The position numbers and the translations under genes are program-made. Shown piece after piece: positions 35,463 through 44,649 of a stretch of 64,000 bases of DNA. The notes beneath the pieces were generated by a model. It made no database searches, was not told the origin of the DNA, and was given only the letters and a program-made list of their open reading frames with translations. The stretch covers positions 1 to 64,000 of the forward strand of contig NZ_JAOQNX010000017.1 in assembly GCF_025961575.1 (NCBI RefSeq). Reading direction: 5' to 3'. Each line of letters begins with the position of its first letter. The stretch's first letter is position 1. The stretch comes from Rhodoblastus acidophilus (GTDB lineage: Bacteria; Pseudomonadota; Alphaproteobacteria; Rhizobiales; Beijerinckiaceae).

Positions 35463-37556
35463 TCACCCCGCCCGCAAAAGCTTGAGCGCCGTCTCGCGCT
35501 CGAACAGATAGAGCAGCAGCCGCAGTTTTTCTCCGCGCTCGCCCTGCAGGTCGGGGTCGCACGCCAAAATCTTTTCCGCGTCATCGCGGGCGGCGCGCAA
35601 CAAATCGGCGTGGATATCCAGCCGCGCGATCTTGAACCCGGGCGCCCCAGACTGGCGCAATCCCAAAATCTCACCCTCGCCGCGCAGGCGCAAATCCTCC
35701 TCGGCGATGCGAAAACCGTCCTCGGTCTGGCGAAGAATCTCCAGCCGCGCCTTGGCGGTTTCGCCGAGCGGCCCGGAATAAAGCAGGATGCACGACGATT
35801 TCTTGTCGCCGCGCCCGACGCGCCCGCGCAATTGATGCAATTGCGCCAACCCGAAGCGTTCCGCGTGCTCGATCACCATGATCGTCGCCTCCGGCACATT
35901 CACCCCGACCTCGATGACCGTGGTCGCCACCAAAATTTGTGTCTCGCCGCAGGCGAAAGCCTCCATGGCGGCGTCCTTGTCGCGCCCCTTCATCTGCCCA
36001 TGGACAAGCCCGACCTTGTCCCCAAAAAATTTCCTCAAATCCTCGGCGCGGTCCTGCGCGGCGGCGAGATCGCTCTCCTCGCTCTCCGCCACCAGCGGGC
36101 AAACCCAATAGGCGCGCGCCCCCTCCTTTAGCGCGCGCCCAAGGCCCGCAACCACCTCATCGATGCGCTCGGCGCTGATGGTCCGCGTCGTGATCGGCTG
36201 CCGCCCCGGCGGCTTTTCGCGCAAGGCGGAAAAATCCATATCTCCAAAATAGGCCAGCGCCAGGCTGCGCGGGATCGGCGTCGCGGTCATGGCCAGCACG
36301 TCGACGCCCGCCCCCTTTTCACCCAAAGCCAGACGCTGCTGCACGCCAAAGCGATGCTGTTCGTCGATCACGGCGAGGCCGAGGTCGCGATAGACAAAAT
36401 CGTCCTGCACCAGCGCGTGGGTGCCGACCACAATATTCATTGCGCCCGACCCCAGCGCGAAAAGAGTGGCGCGCCGCTCGCTCGCCTTGTCCCGCCCCGT
36501 CGCCAGCGCCACGCTCAGACCGGCGGCCTCCGCCAGCGGTTTTATGGTCTCGAAATGCTGGCGCGCCAAAATCTCGGTGGGCGCCATCAGCGCCGCCTGG
36601 CGCCCCGCCTCGATCGCCTGCGCCATGGCCAGCAGCGCGACCACGGTTTTCCCGGAGCCGACATCGCCTTGCAGCAGCCGCAACATGCGTTTTTCCGACG
36701 CCAGATCGGCGGAAATCTCTTCCAGAGCCTTGCTCTGGTCGCCGGTGAGGGCGAAGGGCAGGGCGGCCAAAATTTTCGCGCGCAAAGCCCCGTCGCCCCG
36801 CTGCGGGCGCCCGGAAAGCACCTGCATCTTGCTGCGCACCAGCCGCAGCGCCAGTTGATGCGACAGCAATTCGTCATAGGCGAGCCGCGCGAAAAACCTG
36901 CTCTCCGGCTTCAGATCGGCCGGCGCCTGCGGCCCATGCACGCGCGCCAGCGCCTCGCCAAACCGCGCCCAACCGTTGGAGCGGACAAAACCCGCATCCA
37001 GCCATTCCGGCAGGTCCGGCAGCCGCGCCAGCGCCCCCGCCGCCGCCTTGGCCATGACGCGTGGAAAAAGCCCCTCGGTGAGCCCATAGACCGGCTCGAC
37101 CGGCGGCAGGCTTTTCAGCCCCTCCTCGTCGATGATGCGGTCTGGATGGACCATCTGCTTGTAAAAATCGAAAATCTCGACCAGGCCCGACACCCAGCGC
37201 GTCGCGCCGACCGGCAGCGCCTTTTCCACCCAGCCGGCATTGGCGCGGAAGAAGATCAGGGTGAGGTCGCCGGTCCCATCCTCGGCGAGCACCCGATACG
37301 GCCCTTTTCCGCGGGGCGGCCGATGCTCGCTCACCCGCACCTTTATGGTCGAAACCGCCCCCAAAGGCGCCTGCGCAATGGTCGGCCGGTTGCGGCGATC
37401 CACCCCGTCATGGGGCAGATGCATCAGCACATCGAGCACCCGCGCCGGATGCTCCGCGCTCCCCAGCAGGCGGTCGAGCAATTGCGCGTTTTTCGGCCCG
37501 ATTCCCGGCAGAGACGAGGGGCTGGCGAACAGGGGATCGAGAAGCGAGGGCCGCAT
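35463..37556 (-). CDS. recG: ATP-dependent DNA helicase RecG
   Basis: The 697-residue protein has the RecG wedge/OB region near the N-terminus (LPGIGPKNAQLLDRLLG, then VDRRNRPTIAQ), Walker A GDVGSGKTV near 300, DEQH box VIDEQHRFGVQQR and the late helicase motif QLRGRVGR. It reverses stalled forks. The frame reaches 37622, but ATG at 37556 (MRPSLLDPLFA) fits the family length. Downstream in the same direction beyond hsp20 lie sdhE and mfd. Confidence 0.96.
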   Translation of the reverse strand: MRPSLLDPLFASPSSLPGIGPKNAQLLDRLLGSAEHPARVLDVLMHLPHDGVDRRNRPTIAQAPLGAVSTIKVRVSEHRPPRGKGPYRVLAEDGTGDLTLIFFRANAGWVEKALPVGATRWVSGLVEIFDFYKQMVHPDRIIDEEGLKSLPPVEPVYGLTEGLFPRVMAKAAAGALARLPDLPEWLDAGFVRSNGWARFGEALARVHGPQAPADLKPESRFFARLAYDELLSHQLALRLVRSKMQVLSGRPQRGDGALRAKILAALPFALTGDQSKALEEISADLASEKRMLRLLQGDVGSGKTVVALLAMAQAIEAGRQAALMAPTEILARQHFETIKPLAEAAGLSVALATGRDKASERRATLFALGSGAMNIVVGTHALVQDDFVYRDLGLAVIDEQHRFGVQQRLALGEKGAGVDVLAMTATPIPRSLALAYFGDMDFSALREKPPGRQPITTRTISAERIDEVVAGLGRALKEGARAYWVCPLVAESEESDLAAAQDRAEDLRKFFGDKVGLVHGQMKGRDKDAAMEAFACGETQILVATTVIEVGVNVPEATIMVIEHAERFGLAQLHQLRGRVGRGDKKSSCILLYSGPLGETAKARLEILRQTEDGFRIAEEDLRLRGEGEILGLRQSGAPGFKIARLDIHADLLRAARDDAEKILACDPDLQGERGEKLRLLLYLFERETALKLLRAG

Positions 37557-37704
37557 GCCCCTATCTAGCGGCGCAAAAGCAGGCGAACAAGCGCGCCGAC
37601 GTTCACCCAATCTTAACCCCATGCTGAACCAGGCCGGCGCGACTCACCAAGGATTCACCAATGCAACCTTAGATTGTTTCCGCACGTAACGTTTGGGGGC
37701 GGAT

Positions 37705-38547
37705 TTGTTCGAATTGACCCGAAGACGAGCGCAGGCTCCCGTCTCTTTTCTGACGGGGATGCGCAGCATTCTCGGCCGCGCGTCGCCGGCCGAGCCGATC
37801 GCGCCGCCGCCGCCGAAACCCGAACTGACCTCCGAAGAGTGCGAAAGGTTTCGCGCGCTCGGCTTCTTCTGCGGCGCGCTGACAAGGGACGACAGCCTCT
37901 ACGCCGAGGCCAGCGCCGGCGCGGCGGCCTTCGCACATTTCGCCGGTCTGGCGCAAAAGCGCGACGAGCTGCGCGCCGAGCTGCGCGACATTTTCGCCAA
38001 GGCCTGCCTCGACGGCGCCCATATCAGGCACGTGCGCGACCTCGACGCCTTCATCAACGCCTCGCTGCTCGCCGACCATGAGCTGGCGCTGGAGCTGACC
38101 CACGCGCTGCGCATCGTGCTGGCGCGCGAGCTGCGCGACGGCCGGTTCGAATTCGAAATGGGCACCGACCGCAGCATCGCCATCTTCCGGCATTTGCTGT
38201 CGCTGGTGCGCCGCGCGCCCGATGTGTTCGCCACGCTCGCCTCGCCCGAAGGCGCGAGTTTTTGCCAGCGCGCCATCGAACATCGCCTGCTCGACGAGCG
38301 CCTCGACCATGCCGATCACAAGGCGCCGCATCGCCCTGTGACGGTGAGCCCGAGCTCCGCCGAGATCGCGCGCAAGATCGGCCTGCACGCGCCCTATACG
38401 CTGGAGGCGGTCCATGCGGCGCGCCGTGATTTCGCCGCGCGCCACCATCCGGATCGCGCGCCCGCGCACAAGCGCCAGCAGGCGACGGAGGCTTTGGCGG
38501 TGGTGAATGCGGCCCTGGACGAAATCGCCGCGAAACTCGCGGTTTAG
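37705..38547 (+). CDS. J-domain-like conserved protein
   Basis: The roughly 280-residue protein ends with a J-domain-like segment (about 225-280): YTLEAVHAARRDFAARHHPDR carries the HPD tripeptide, followed by a helix. J domains stimulate Hsp70 ATPase. The preceding 200 residues are helical and not recognised; no zinc finger or Gly/Phe region is present, so it is not a classical DnaJ. The start is uncertain: TTG at 37705 has GGGGG upstream, TTG 37693 and ATG 37759 are also in frame. Confidence 0.65.
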   Translation: MFELTRRRAQAPVSFLTGMRSILGRASPAEPIAPPPPKPELTSEECERFRALGFFCGALTRDDSLYAEASAGAAAFAHFAGLAQKRDELRAELRDIFAKACLDGAHIRHVRDLDAFINASLLADHELALELTHALRIVLARELRDGRFEFEMGTDRSIAIFRHLLSLVRRAPDVFATLASPEGASFCQRAIEHRLLDERLDHADHKAPHRPVTVSPSSAEIARKIGLHAPYTLEAVHAARRDFAARHHPDRAPAHKRQQATEALAVVNAALDEIAAKLAV

Positions 38548-38570
38548 AAGTCTTTTGAACCAATGTATTG

Positions 38571-38621
38571 GCCCTCACCCTGAGGAGCCCGCGTCAGCGG
38601 GCGTCTCGAAGGGCGAGGGCG
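38571..38621 (+). repeat. Interspersed CCTCACCCTGAGGAGC repeat
   Basis: CCCTCACCCTGAGGAGCCCG and CGTCTCGAAGGGCGAGGG match a short palindromic repeat found in many alphaproteobacterial intergenic regions. It lies between two convergent genes. Confidence 0.65.
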
Positions 38622-38655
38622 GTCCACGGGTCTTTCACCAGCCGCCCGCCAGCGA

Positions 38656-39909
38656 TCACTCCGCGGCCAGCGGCGCGCGCCCGGCCTCGATGCGCTTCAG
38701 CCGCGCCTCGGCCTGGGCGATATAGGCGCGCGTGATCGGCACGACATCGTTGCGGCGGGTGATCTGCACCTGAAACACCACGGCGTCGAGCTGGCGAAAC
38801 GCGGCCTCGCAGACAGCAAGATAAAAGTCCCACATGCGGCAAAACCGCTCGTCGTAAAGCGCGCGCGCCTCGTCGCGCCGCGCCAGAAAACGCCGGCGCC
38901 ATTCGCGCAGCGTGTCGGCGTAATGATGCCGCAAAACCTCGACATCGGCGACCCGCAGTCTGGCTCTTTCCACCGCGGCGGAAATTTCGGACAGCGCGGG
39001 AAGATAGCCGCCGGGAAAGATATATTTCACGATCCACGGATTGGTGACGCCCGGCGTCGAGGTGTGGCCGATGGTGTGCAACAGCATCACCCCGTCCTCG
39101 GCGAGCAGCCGCGCGCATGTGCGGAAGAACGCATCATAATGCCGGGGGCCGACATGTTCGAACATGCCGACCGAAACGATGCGGTCATAGACGCCGTCGA
39201 CATCGCGATAGTCGCGCAGATCGAAGCGCACATGCTTGAGGCCGCGTTTTTTTGCGCGCTGGCGCGCCACCTCGATCTGCGTTTGCGACAGCGTGACGCC
39301 TTCGACCGCTCCGGCCTCGCCGATCCCCGCGAGATAGAGCGCCAGCCCGCCGAAACCGCAGCCGATGTCGAGCACGCGCAGGCCCGGCGCCAGCAACAAT
39401 TTCGCGGCGATATGCCGACGCTTGGCGCGCTGCGCCTCCTCCAGACTTAAACCCGGCGTTTCGAAATAGGCGCAGGAATAGTGCCGGTCCTCGTCGAGGA
39501 ACAGGTCGTAGAATCGCGCGCTCAAATCATAGTGGCGCGCCACATTGCGGCGCGCTCGCCAAACGCCATTCGCCCCATTGACGCGGTGTCGGATGCGGCG
39601 CAGCAAATCGAAAGCCCTGCGCGCGGCGCCGCGCCGCATTGCAACGCCATGCTGGAAGACCAGCGCGAACACGGTCGGCAAATCGCCTTCGACGATGGTC
39701 AGACGCCCCTCCACATAGAGCTCGCCGAATTTGAGATCGGGGTCGCGCAAAAGCTCCGCCACGGCGGCGTCGTCGGTGAGCCGAACCGCCGCATGCGGCC
39801 CGGCTCCGTCGCCGATCGAAACTTTTCCTGAGGGCAACAAAAGGTCGAGCGCGCCACGCGTCACCAGCCGCTCGAAGAAAGCGCACAACAAGCGCTCCGT
39901 CCATTTCAT
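38656..39909 (-). CDS. Cyclopropane-fatty-acyl-phospholipid synthase family protein
   Basis: The 417-residue protein has a Cfa-type N-terminal region (about 1-120) and a SAM methyltransferase domain: RHYDLSARFYDLFLD, CAYFETP, VLDIGCGFGGLALYLA near 195, GVTLSQTQ and VSVGMFEHVG. Cfa adds a methylene bridge to unsaturated phospholipid acyl chains, stiffening membranes under acid or other stress; close relatives methylate other lipids. It is divergent from the oxidase operon with a shared 196-bp intergenic region. Confidence 0.88.
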   Translation of the reverse strand: MKWTERLLCAFFERLVTRGALDLLLPSGKVSIGDGAGPHAAVRLTDDAAVAELLRDPDLKFGELYVEGRLTIVEGDLPTVFALVFQHGVAMRRGAARRAFDLLRRIRHRVNGANGVWRARRNVARHYDLSARFYDLFLDEDRHYSCAYFETPGLSLEEAQRAKRRHIAAKLLLAPGLRVLDIGCGFGGLALYLAGIGEAGAVEGVTLSQTQIEVARQRAKKRGLKHVRFDLRDYRDVDGVYDRIVSVGMFEHVGPRHYDAFFRTCARLLAEDGVMLLHTIGHTSTPGVTNPWIVKYIFPGGYLPALSEISAAVERARLRVADVEVLRHHYADTLREWRRRFLARRDEARALYDERFCRMWDFYLAVCEAAFRQLDAVVFQVQITRRNDVVPITRAYIAQAEARLKRIEAGRAPLAAE

Positions 39910-40105
39910 GCGCGTCTCCAGTCCGCCGAGTCAACGGAATGAAGCCGAATTTTGTTTCGCCGCGGCAATTTTCGCCGTCGCGCGCGTCACACCGGAACCG
40001 CGTCCCGCGGCGCACGTTTCTCCTGCGCCGCCACGCAAGCCGTCGGCGCAATGTTGTCTCGTAACTCTTTATGGACGGGAGGCGTCGGGCTGCCGGCGAC
40101 TGCTG

Positions 40106-40942
40106 ATGATCGTTGCCGGAGTCATTCTCGTCATCCTTGTCGCCTCGGTTCTGTTTCACCTCTTCACCCCCTGGTGGATGACGCCGATCGCGGCCGACTG
40201 GAGCACAATCGATCACACCCTGCGCCTGACCTTTTGGGTCACCGGCGCCGCCTTTGTCGCGGTCATCGCCTTCCTCGGCTGGTGCGTGTATCGCTATCGC
40301 CATTCGGAAACGCGGCGCGCGCATTACGAGCCGGAGAGCGGTAAGCTCGAAACTTACCTTGGCATCGCCACGACCATTGGCGTGGTGTTCCTGCTGGCGC
40401 CCGGCCTCGTCGTCTGGAACAGCTACATCCATCCGCCCGCCGATGCGGCGGAAGTCGAGATCGTCGGCCAGCAATGGAACTGGTTTTATCGCCTGCCCGC
40501 GGAAGGCGGAAAACTCGGCCGCGCCGACGCGCGTTTCGTCACCGCGGAAAATCCGCTCGGCGTCAATCCCTACGATCCCAATTCAAAGGGCAATCTGATC
40601 GTCAACGGCGGCGACCTGCATCTGCGCGTCAACAAGCCGGTCAAGATTCTGCTGCGCTCGATCGACGTCATCCACAATTTCTACATCCCGGAATTCCGCG
40701 CCAAAATGGATATGCTGCCGGGCTCGGAATCCTTCTTCTGGGTGACGCCGACGCGAACCGGAACGTTTGAAATTCTGTGCGCCGCCTATTGCGGCACCGG
40801 CCACCCGTTTATGCGCGGGACGTTGGTCGTTGAAAGCGACGCCGACTACGAAAAGTGGATCGCGCAACAGCAAAAATTCACCGCCATGAACGAGCAGAAG
40901 CGCGGCTTCGCCGCTCTGCCCGCGACCGGCCAGGAGAAATGA
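40106..40942 (+). CDS. coxM: Cytochrome c oxidase subunit II (CoxM-like)
   Basis: The 278-residue protein has two N-terminal membrane helices (about 1-18 and 38-62) and a periplasmic CuA domain. The CuA ligands are visible: His in DVIHNFYIPEF and the loop CAAYCGTGHPFM with two Cys, His and Met. It accepts electrons from cytochrome c. The open frame reaches 39731, but ATG at 40106 (MIVAGVILVIL) begins the first helix. Gene order II-I-III-III-IV matches the alternative coxMNOP oxidase described in Bradyrhizobium. Confidence 0.88.
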   Translation: MIVAGVILVILVASVLFHLFTPWWMTPIAADWSTIDHTLRLTFWVTGAAFVAVIAFLGWCVYRYRHSETRRAHYEPESGKLETYLGIATTIGVVFLLAPGLVVWNSYIHPPADAAEVEIVGQQWNWFYRLPAEGGKLGRADARFVTAENPLGVNPYDPNSKGNLIVNGGDLHLRVNKPVKILLRSIDVIHNFYIPEFRAKMDMLPGSESFFWVTPTRTGTFEILCAAYCGTGHPFMRGTLVVESDADYEKWIAQQQKFTAMNEQKRGFAALPATGQEK

Positions 40943-40943
40943 A

Positions 40944-42695
40944 ATGGTGGAAGTGCGCGCCGGCGAAGAGGGATTCCATCCCGACGATTTTGAAGACGAG
41001 GAGGTCCCGCATCCGCGCAGCTGGTGGACCAAATATGTGTTCTCGCAGGACGCCAAAGTGGTGGCGCTGCAATATGCGGGCACGGCGATTTTCGTCGGCT
41101 TCATCGCATTGGTCATGTCCTGGCTGATGCGCATCCAGCTCGCCTTCCCGGGCGCGCTCTCCTTCATCGACCAGGACCATTATTATCAGTTCATCACCAT
41201 GCACGGCATGATGATGGTGGTCTATGTGCTCACCGCGGTTTTTCTCGGCGGCTTCGGCAACTACCTGATCCCATTGATGATCGGCGCGCGCGACATGGCG
41301 TTCCCCTTCATCAACATGCTCAGCTACTGGTTCTATCTGCTCGCCGTGCTGATCCTGCTCTCGGGCTTTTTCCTGCCCGGCGGTCCCACAGGCGCAGGCT
41401 GGACGCTCTATCCGCCGCAAGCTTTGCTTCAGGGAACGCCCGGAAGCCAATACGGCATTGTGGTGATGTTTGCCTCGCTGTGCGTGTTCATCGCCGGCTT
41501 CACCATGGGCGGATTGAACTATGTGGTGACGGTGCTGCAATTGCGCGCGCCCGGCATGACGATGATGCGCCTGCCCATGACCATCTGGGGCCTGTTCATC
41601 GCCACCATCATGGCTCTGCTCGCGTTCCCCGGCCTGTTCGTGGCCTCGCTGATGATGCTGTGCGACCGCCTGCTCGGCACGAGTTTCTTCATGCCGGCCA
41701 TCGTGCAGAACGGTGAGCAACTCGCCCATGTCGGCGGCAGCCCGATCCTCTACCAGCACCTGTTCTGGTTTTTTGGCCACCCGGAAGTCTATATCGTCGC
41801 GGTGCCGGCCTTCGGCATCGTCGCCGACCTGCTCAGCACCCATGCGCGCAAAAACCTGTTCGGCTATCGCATGATGGTCTGGGCGACCATTGCGATTGGC
41901 GTGTTGAGTTTTGTCGTCTGGGGCCACCACATGTTCATCAGCGGCATGAATCCGCTGTTCGGCTTCTTCTTCGCCACGAGCACGCTGATCATCGCCATTC
42001 CGACGGCCATAAAAGTCTACAACTGGATTTTCACCATCTGGCGCGGCGACATCCATCTCAACGTGCCCATGCTCTATTCCTTGAGCTTCATCGTCACTTT
42101 TGTCGTCGGCGGTTTGAGCGGGCTGTTCCTCGGCAATGTCGCCGTGGATGTGCCGCTGAACAGCACCTATTTCGTCGTCGCGCATTTCCACATGGTGATG
42201 GGCATCGCGCCGCTGCTGGTGATTTTCGGCGCGATCTACCACTGGTTCCCGCTGATCTCCGGCCGGATGATGAACGAGAAACTGGCGCTGGCGCATTTCT
42301 GGATCACCTTCCTCGGCACCTACGCCATGTTCTTCACCATGCATTATCTCGGCGTGCTCGGCGTGCCCCGGCGCTATTACGAACTGGGCCAGACCGCCTT
42401 CATTCCGCCATCGGTGACCAGCCTCAACATCTTCATCACCGTGCTCGCCCTGATCGTCGGCGCCGCCCAACTGGTGCTGGTCTATAATTTCATCCGCTCC
42501 TGGCGCCATGGCGAAGTCGCCGCGCGCAATCCGTGGCGGGCGACGACGCTGGAATGGCAGACGCCCGACATGCCGCCGCCGCACGACAATTGGGGCCCGC
42601 AGGCGCCAAAAGTTTATCGCTGGGCCTATGACTACAGCGTGCCCGGCGCCCCGCGCGATTACATCCCGCAGAATCAGCCGGAGGCGCGCGCATGA
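40944..42695 (+). CDS. coxN: Cytochrome c oxidase subunit I (CoxN-like)
   Basis: The 583-residue protein has 12 or more helices with aa3-type features: low-spin heme His in FITMHGMMM, HPEVYI with active-site His, Tyr and the D-channel Glu, WGHHMF for CuB His pair, and AHFHMVMG for the heme a3/low-spin His pair. The helix VIII region AIPTAIKVYNW carries the K-channel Lys. It reduces O2 to water and pumps protons. It follows subunit II by 1 bp and overlaps the next gene by ATGA. Confidence 0.95.
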   Translation: MVEVRAGEEGFHPDDFEDEEVPHPRSWWTKYVFSQDAKVVALQYAGTAIFVGFIALVMSWLMRIQLAFPGALSFIDQDHYYQFITMHGMMMVVYVLTAVFLGGFGNYLIPLMIGARDMAFPFINMLSYWFYLLAVLILLSGFFLPGGPTGAGWTLYPPQALLQGTPGSQYGIVVMFASLCVFIAGFTMGGLNYVVTVLQLRAPGMTMMRLPMTIWGLFIATIMALLAFPGLFVASLMMLCDRLLGTSFFMPAIVQNGEQLAHVGGSPILYQHLFWFFGHPEVYIVAVPAFGIVADLLSTHARKNLFGYRMMVWATIAIGVLSFVVWGHHMFISGMNPLFGFFFATSTLIIAIPTAIKVYNWIFTIWRGDIHLNVPMLYSLSFIVTFVVGGLSGLFLGNVAVDVPLNSTYFVVAHFHMVMGIAPLLVIFGAIYHWFPLISGRMMNEKLALAHFWITFLGTYAMFFTMHYLGVLGVPRRYYELGQTAFIPPSVTSLNIFITVLALIVGAAQLVLVYNFIRSWRHGEVAARNPWRATTLEWQTPDMPPPHDNWGPQAPKVYRWAYDYSVPGAPRDYIPQNQPEARA

Positions 42696-43384
42696 TTGTC
42701 GCCGTGCTGTTCATCTGGCTGCTGGCTGTGGGCGCCGCCTTCTATCTCGTGCGTCACGATCTCGCGCAAAAACCCTGGCTGGAGCCCGGGGGCGGAACGC
42801 TGACCGCCGACGAGCGCGAGCCGACCTCGGCCACCGGTCTGGTGATGGTTTTGGCGGTGGTCGGCGTGGTTTTCGCACTGGTCATAAGCGCGTTCCTGAT
42901 GCGCGCCGGCGATGCCGATTGGGTGACGCCGCCGGCGCCGCCGCTGCTGTGGTTCAACACCGGCTTGCTCATCGTCAGCAGCCTCGGTCTCGAGGGCGCG
43001 GCGCGCGCGTCCGCAAGGCGGCAAGCGGGCAGGGCGGAAGCGCTGCTGCTGCTCGGCGCGGTCACCGCCTGCGCCTTCATCCTCGCGCAAATCTTCGCCT
43101 GGCGCGAAATGACCGCAGCCGGCTTCGGAGTAGGCTCCAACGTCGGCGCCGCCTTCTTCTATCTGATGACCGGCCTGCATGGCGCGCATCTGCTCGGCGG
43201 ACTGGTCGCGCTGGCGATCACGCTGGCCCAGACTCGTGGCGACATCCTCGGCCAGACCGCGCGCACCCGCGTAAAATTCTGCGCGATGTACTGGCATTTT
43301 TTGCTGCTGGTCTGGCTGTTCCTGTTCGCATTGTTGCAAGGCTGGGGCGGCGGGCTGGTGGCGCTCTGTCGCGGCCTGATCTGA
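42692..43384 (+). CDS. coxO: Cytochrome c oxidase subunit III-like protein (CoxO-like)
   Basis: The 230-residue protein has about six to seven helices and the subunit III-type endings FYLMTGLHGAHLLGGLVAL and FCAMYWHFLLLVWLFLFALL. It overlaps coxN by 4 bp. Two subunit III proteins in one operon match coxMNOP, where both CoxO and CoxP resemble subunit III. The exact division of roles is unknown. Confidence 0.82.
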   Translation: MIVAVLFIWLLAVGAAFYLVRHDLAQKPWLEPGGGTLTADEREPTSATGLVMVLAVVGVVFALVISAFLMRAGDADWVTPPAPPLLWFNTGLLIVSSLGLEGAARASARRQAGRAEALLLLGAVTACAFILAQIFAWREMTAAGFGVGSNVGAAFFYLMTGLHGAHLLGGLVALAITLAQTRGDILGQTARTRVKFCAMYWHFLLLVWLFLFALLQGWGGGLVALCRGLI

Positions 43385-43395
43385 GGAGGTTTTTC

Positions 43396-44100
43396 ATGCC
43401 CACGGATCTGACGGTCGCCAAAAAAAGCGCCTTGCGGCAAATGACCGACGACTGGTCGGCGGATCAACGCGTGTTCCGGGGCGTGACCTGGGGCAAGGCG
43501 ATGATGTGGGTGTTCATCCTCGGCGACGCCTTCATCTTCGCCTGTTTCCTGCTCGGCTATCTCGCCGTGCGCCACACCACCACCGAGGCCTGGCCCAATA
43601 CGGCGGAGGTTTTCACGATCCACGTCGGCGGCAAGCCGATCCCGTTTCTGCTGATCATCGTCATGACGCTCATTCTCGATTCAAGTTCGGGCACGATGGC
43701 GCTGGCGATCAACGCCGCCCATCGCCGCGAGCGCAAGAAATGCGCGGCGCTGCTGTTCGCCACAGTTCTGCTCGGCCTCACCTTTGTCGGCTTGCAGGCG
43801 ATGGAATGGCGCAACCTGATCGCCGAGGGCCTGCGGCCCGCGCACAATGAATGGGGCGCGGCGCAATTCGGCTCCTGCTTCTTCCTCATCACCGGTTTTC
43901 ACGGGTTGCACGTGTCTTTCGGCCTGCTGTTCATGGCGAATATCGCGCGAAAAGTGGCGCGCGGCGATTTCGACGACGGCCGTCGCGGCTTTTTCACGGG
44001 CCGCCGGGGCCGTTACGAAGCGGTCGAGATCATGGGCCTCTACTGGCATTTTGTTGATCTCGTCTGGGTGTTCATCTTCGCTCTGTTCTATCTGTGGTGA
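43396..44100 (+). CDS. coxP: Cytochrome c oxidase subunit III family protein (CoxP-like)
   Basis: The 234-residue protein has helices around WVFILGDAFIFACFLLGYL, VMTLILDSSSGTMALAI, FLITGFHGLHVSFGLLFM and MGLYWHFVDLVWVFIFALFY. The last two are the conserved subunit III signatures. ATG at 43396 has a perfect GAGGAGG site; the longer frame from 42508 is antisense-like spill in another gene. It is followed 6 bp later by subunit IV. Confidence 0.86.
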   Translation: MPTDLTVAKKSALRQMTDDWSADQRVFRGVTWGKAMMWVFILGDAFIFACFLLGYLAVRHTTTEAWPNTAEVFTIHVGGKPIPFLLIIVMTLILDSSSGTMALAINAAHRRERKKCAALLFATVLLGLTFVGLQAMEWRNLIAEGLRPAHNEWGAAQFGSCFFLITGFHGLHVSFGLLFMANIARKVARGDFDDGRRGFFTGRRGRYEAVEIMGLYWHFVDLVWVFIFALFYLW

Positions 44101-44106
44101 GGCGCC

Positions 44107-44442
44107 ATGACTCCTGCGACCCCGGCGGTCGACCGCCAGCATTCAGGCCGATTGTTCTTCGTGGTCTGGGCGTGGCTGTTCGCGCTCAGTTTTTTGTCCT
44201 GGCTGGTCGCCTATTTCGGCATTGCCGGAATTCCGCGCTGGTCGCTGATTTCGGTGTTCATGCTCGCCAAGGCGGCGCTGATCGTCGCGGTGTTCATGCG
44301 CCTGGCCTGGGAGCGGCTGGCCCTGGTGTTCGCGATCGTCGCGCCGCTGCTCGCCCTAGTCGCCTTCATCTCGGCGCTGAATTTTGAAGCGGTGTACATC
44401 CATTCGCAACGCGAAAACTATCAGGGCGTGAAGGCGCCTTGA
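44107..44442 (+). CDS. Cytochrome c oxidase subunit IV family protein
   Basis: The 111-residue protein has three helices (about 18-40, 46-66, 72-92) and the short prokaryotic COX4 layout, with SVFMLAKAALIVAVFMRL typical of the middle helix. It is the last gene of the oxidase operon and probably stabilises the complex. Confidence 0.8.
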   Translation: MTPATPAVDRQHSGRLFFVVWAWLFALSFLSWLVAYFGIAGIPRWSLISVFMLAKAALIVAVFMRLAWERLALVFAIVAPLLALVAFISALNFEAVYIHSQRENYQGVKAP

Positions 44443-44449
44443 CCGCGAC

Positions 44450-44503
44450 CCCTTCTCCCCTTGCGGGAGAAGGTGGCCCCGAAGGGGCCGGATGAGGGGT
44501 TCG
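44450..44503 (+). repeat. Interspersed palindromic repeat, copy 2
   Basis: CCCCTTCTCCCCTTGCGGGA and GAAGGTGGCCCCGAAGGGGC form two hairpins ahead of GGATGAGGGG. It follows the cox operon and can also act as a transcript end. Confidence 0.7.
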
Positions 44504-44521
44504 TTCGTCATTGTCCTGGTA

Positions 44522-44612
44522 CCCTCATCCGTCTCGCGGCTGTCGTCGCGATCCACTTTCTCCCCATAGCCCGTCTACCGAAGGGCTAGGGGAGAAGGGG
44601 TCGCCCGGCGCG
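44522..44612 (-). repeat. Inverted, longer copy of the palindromic repeat
   Basis: ACCCTCATCCGTCTCGCGGC opens the reverse complement of the GGATGAGGGG end of the family; it ends with CTAGGGGAGAAGGGG. Together with the copy at 44450 it forms a large inverted pair. Confidence 0.6.
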
Positions 44613-44649
44613 GCAGGTTCAGCTAAACTGCGGCAAGGAGTCTTGCCGC

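Noticed and set aside
40878-42584. Minus-strand 568-codon frame
   Set aside because: It is antisense to coxN; composition is Asp/His/Gln-rich without domains.
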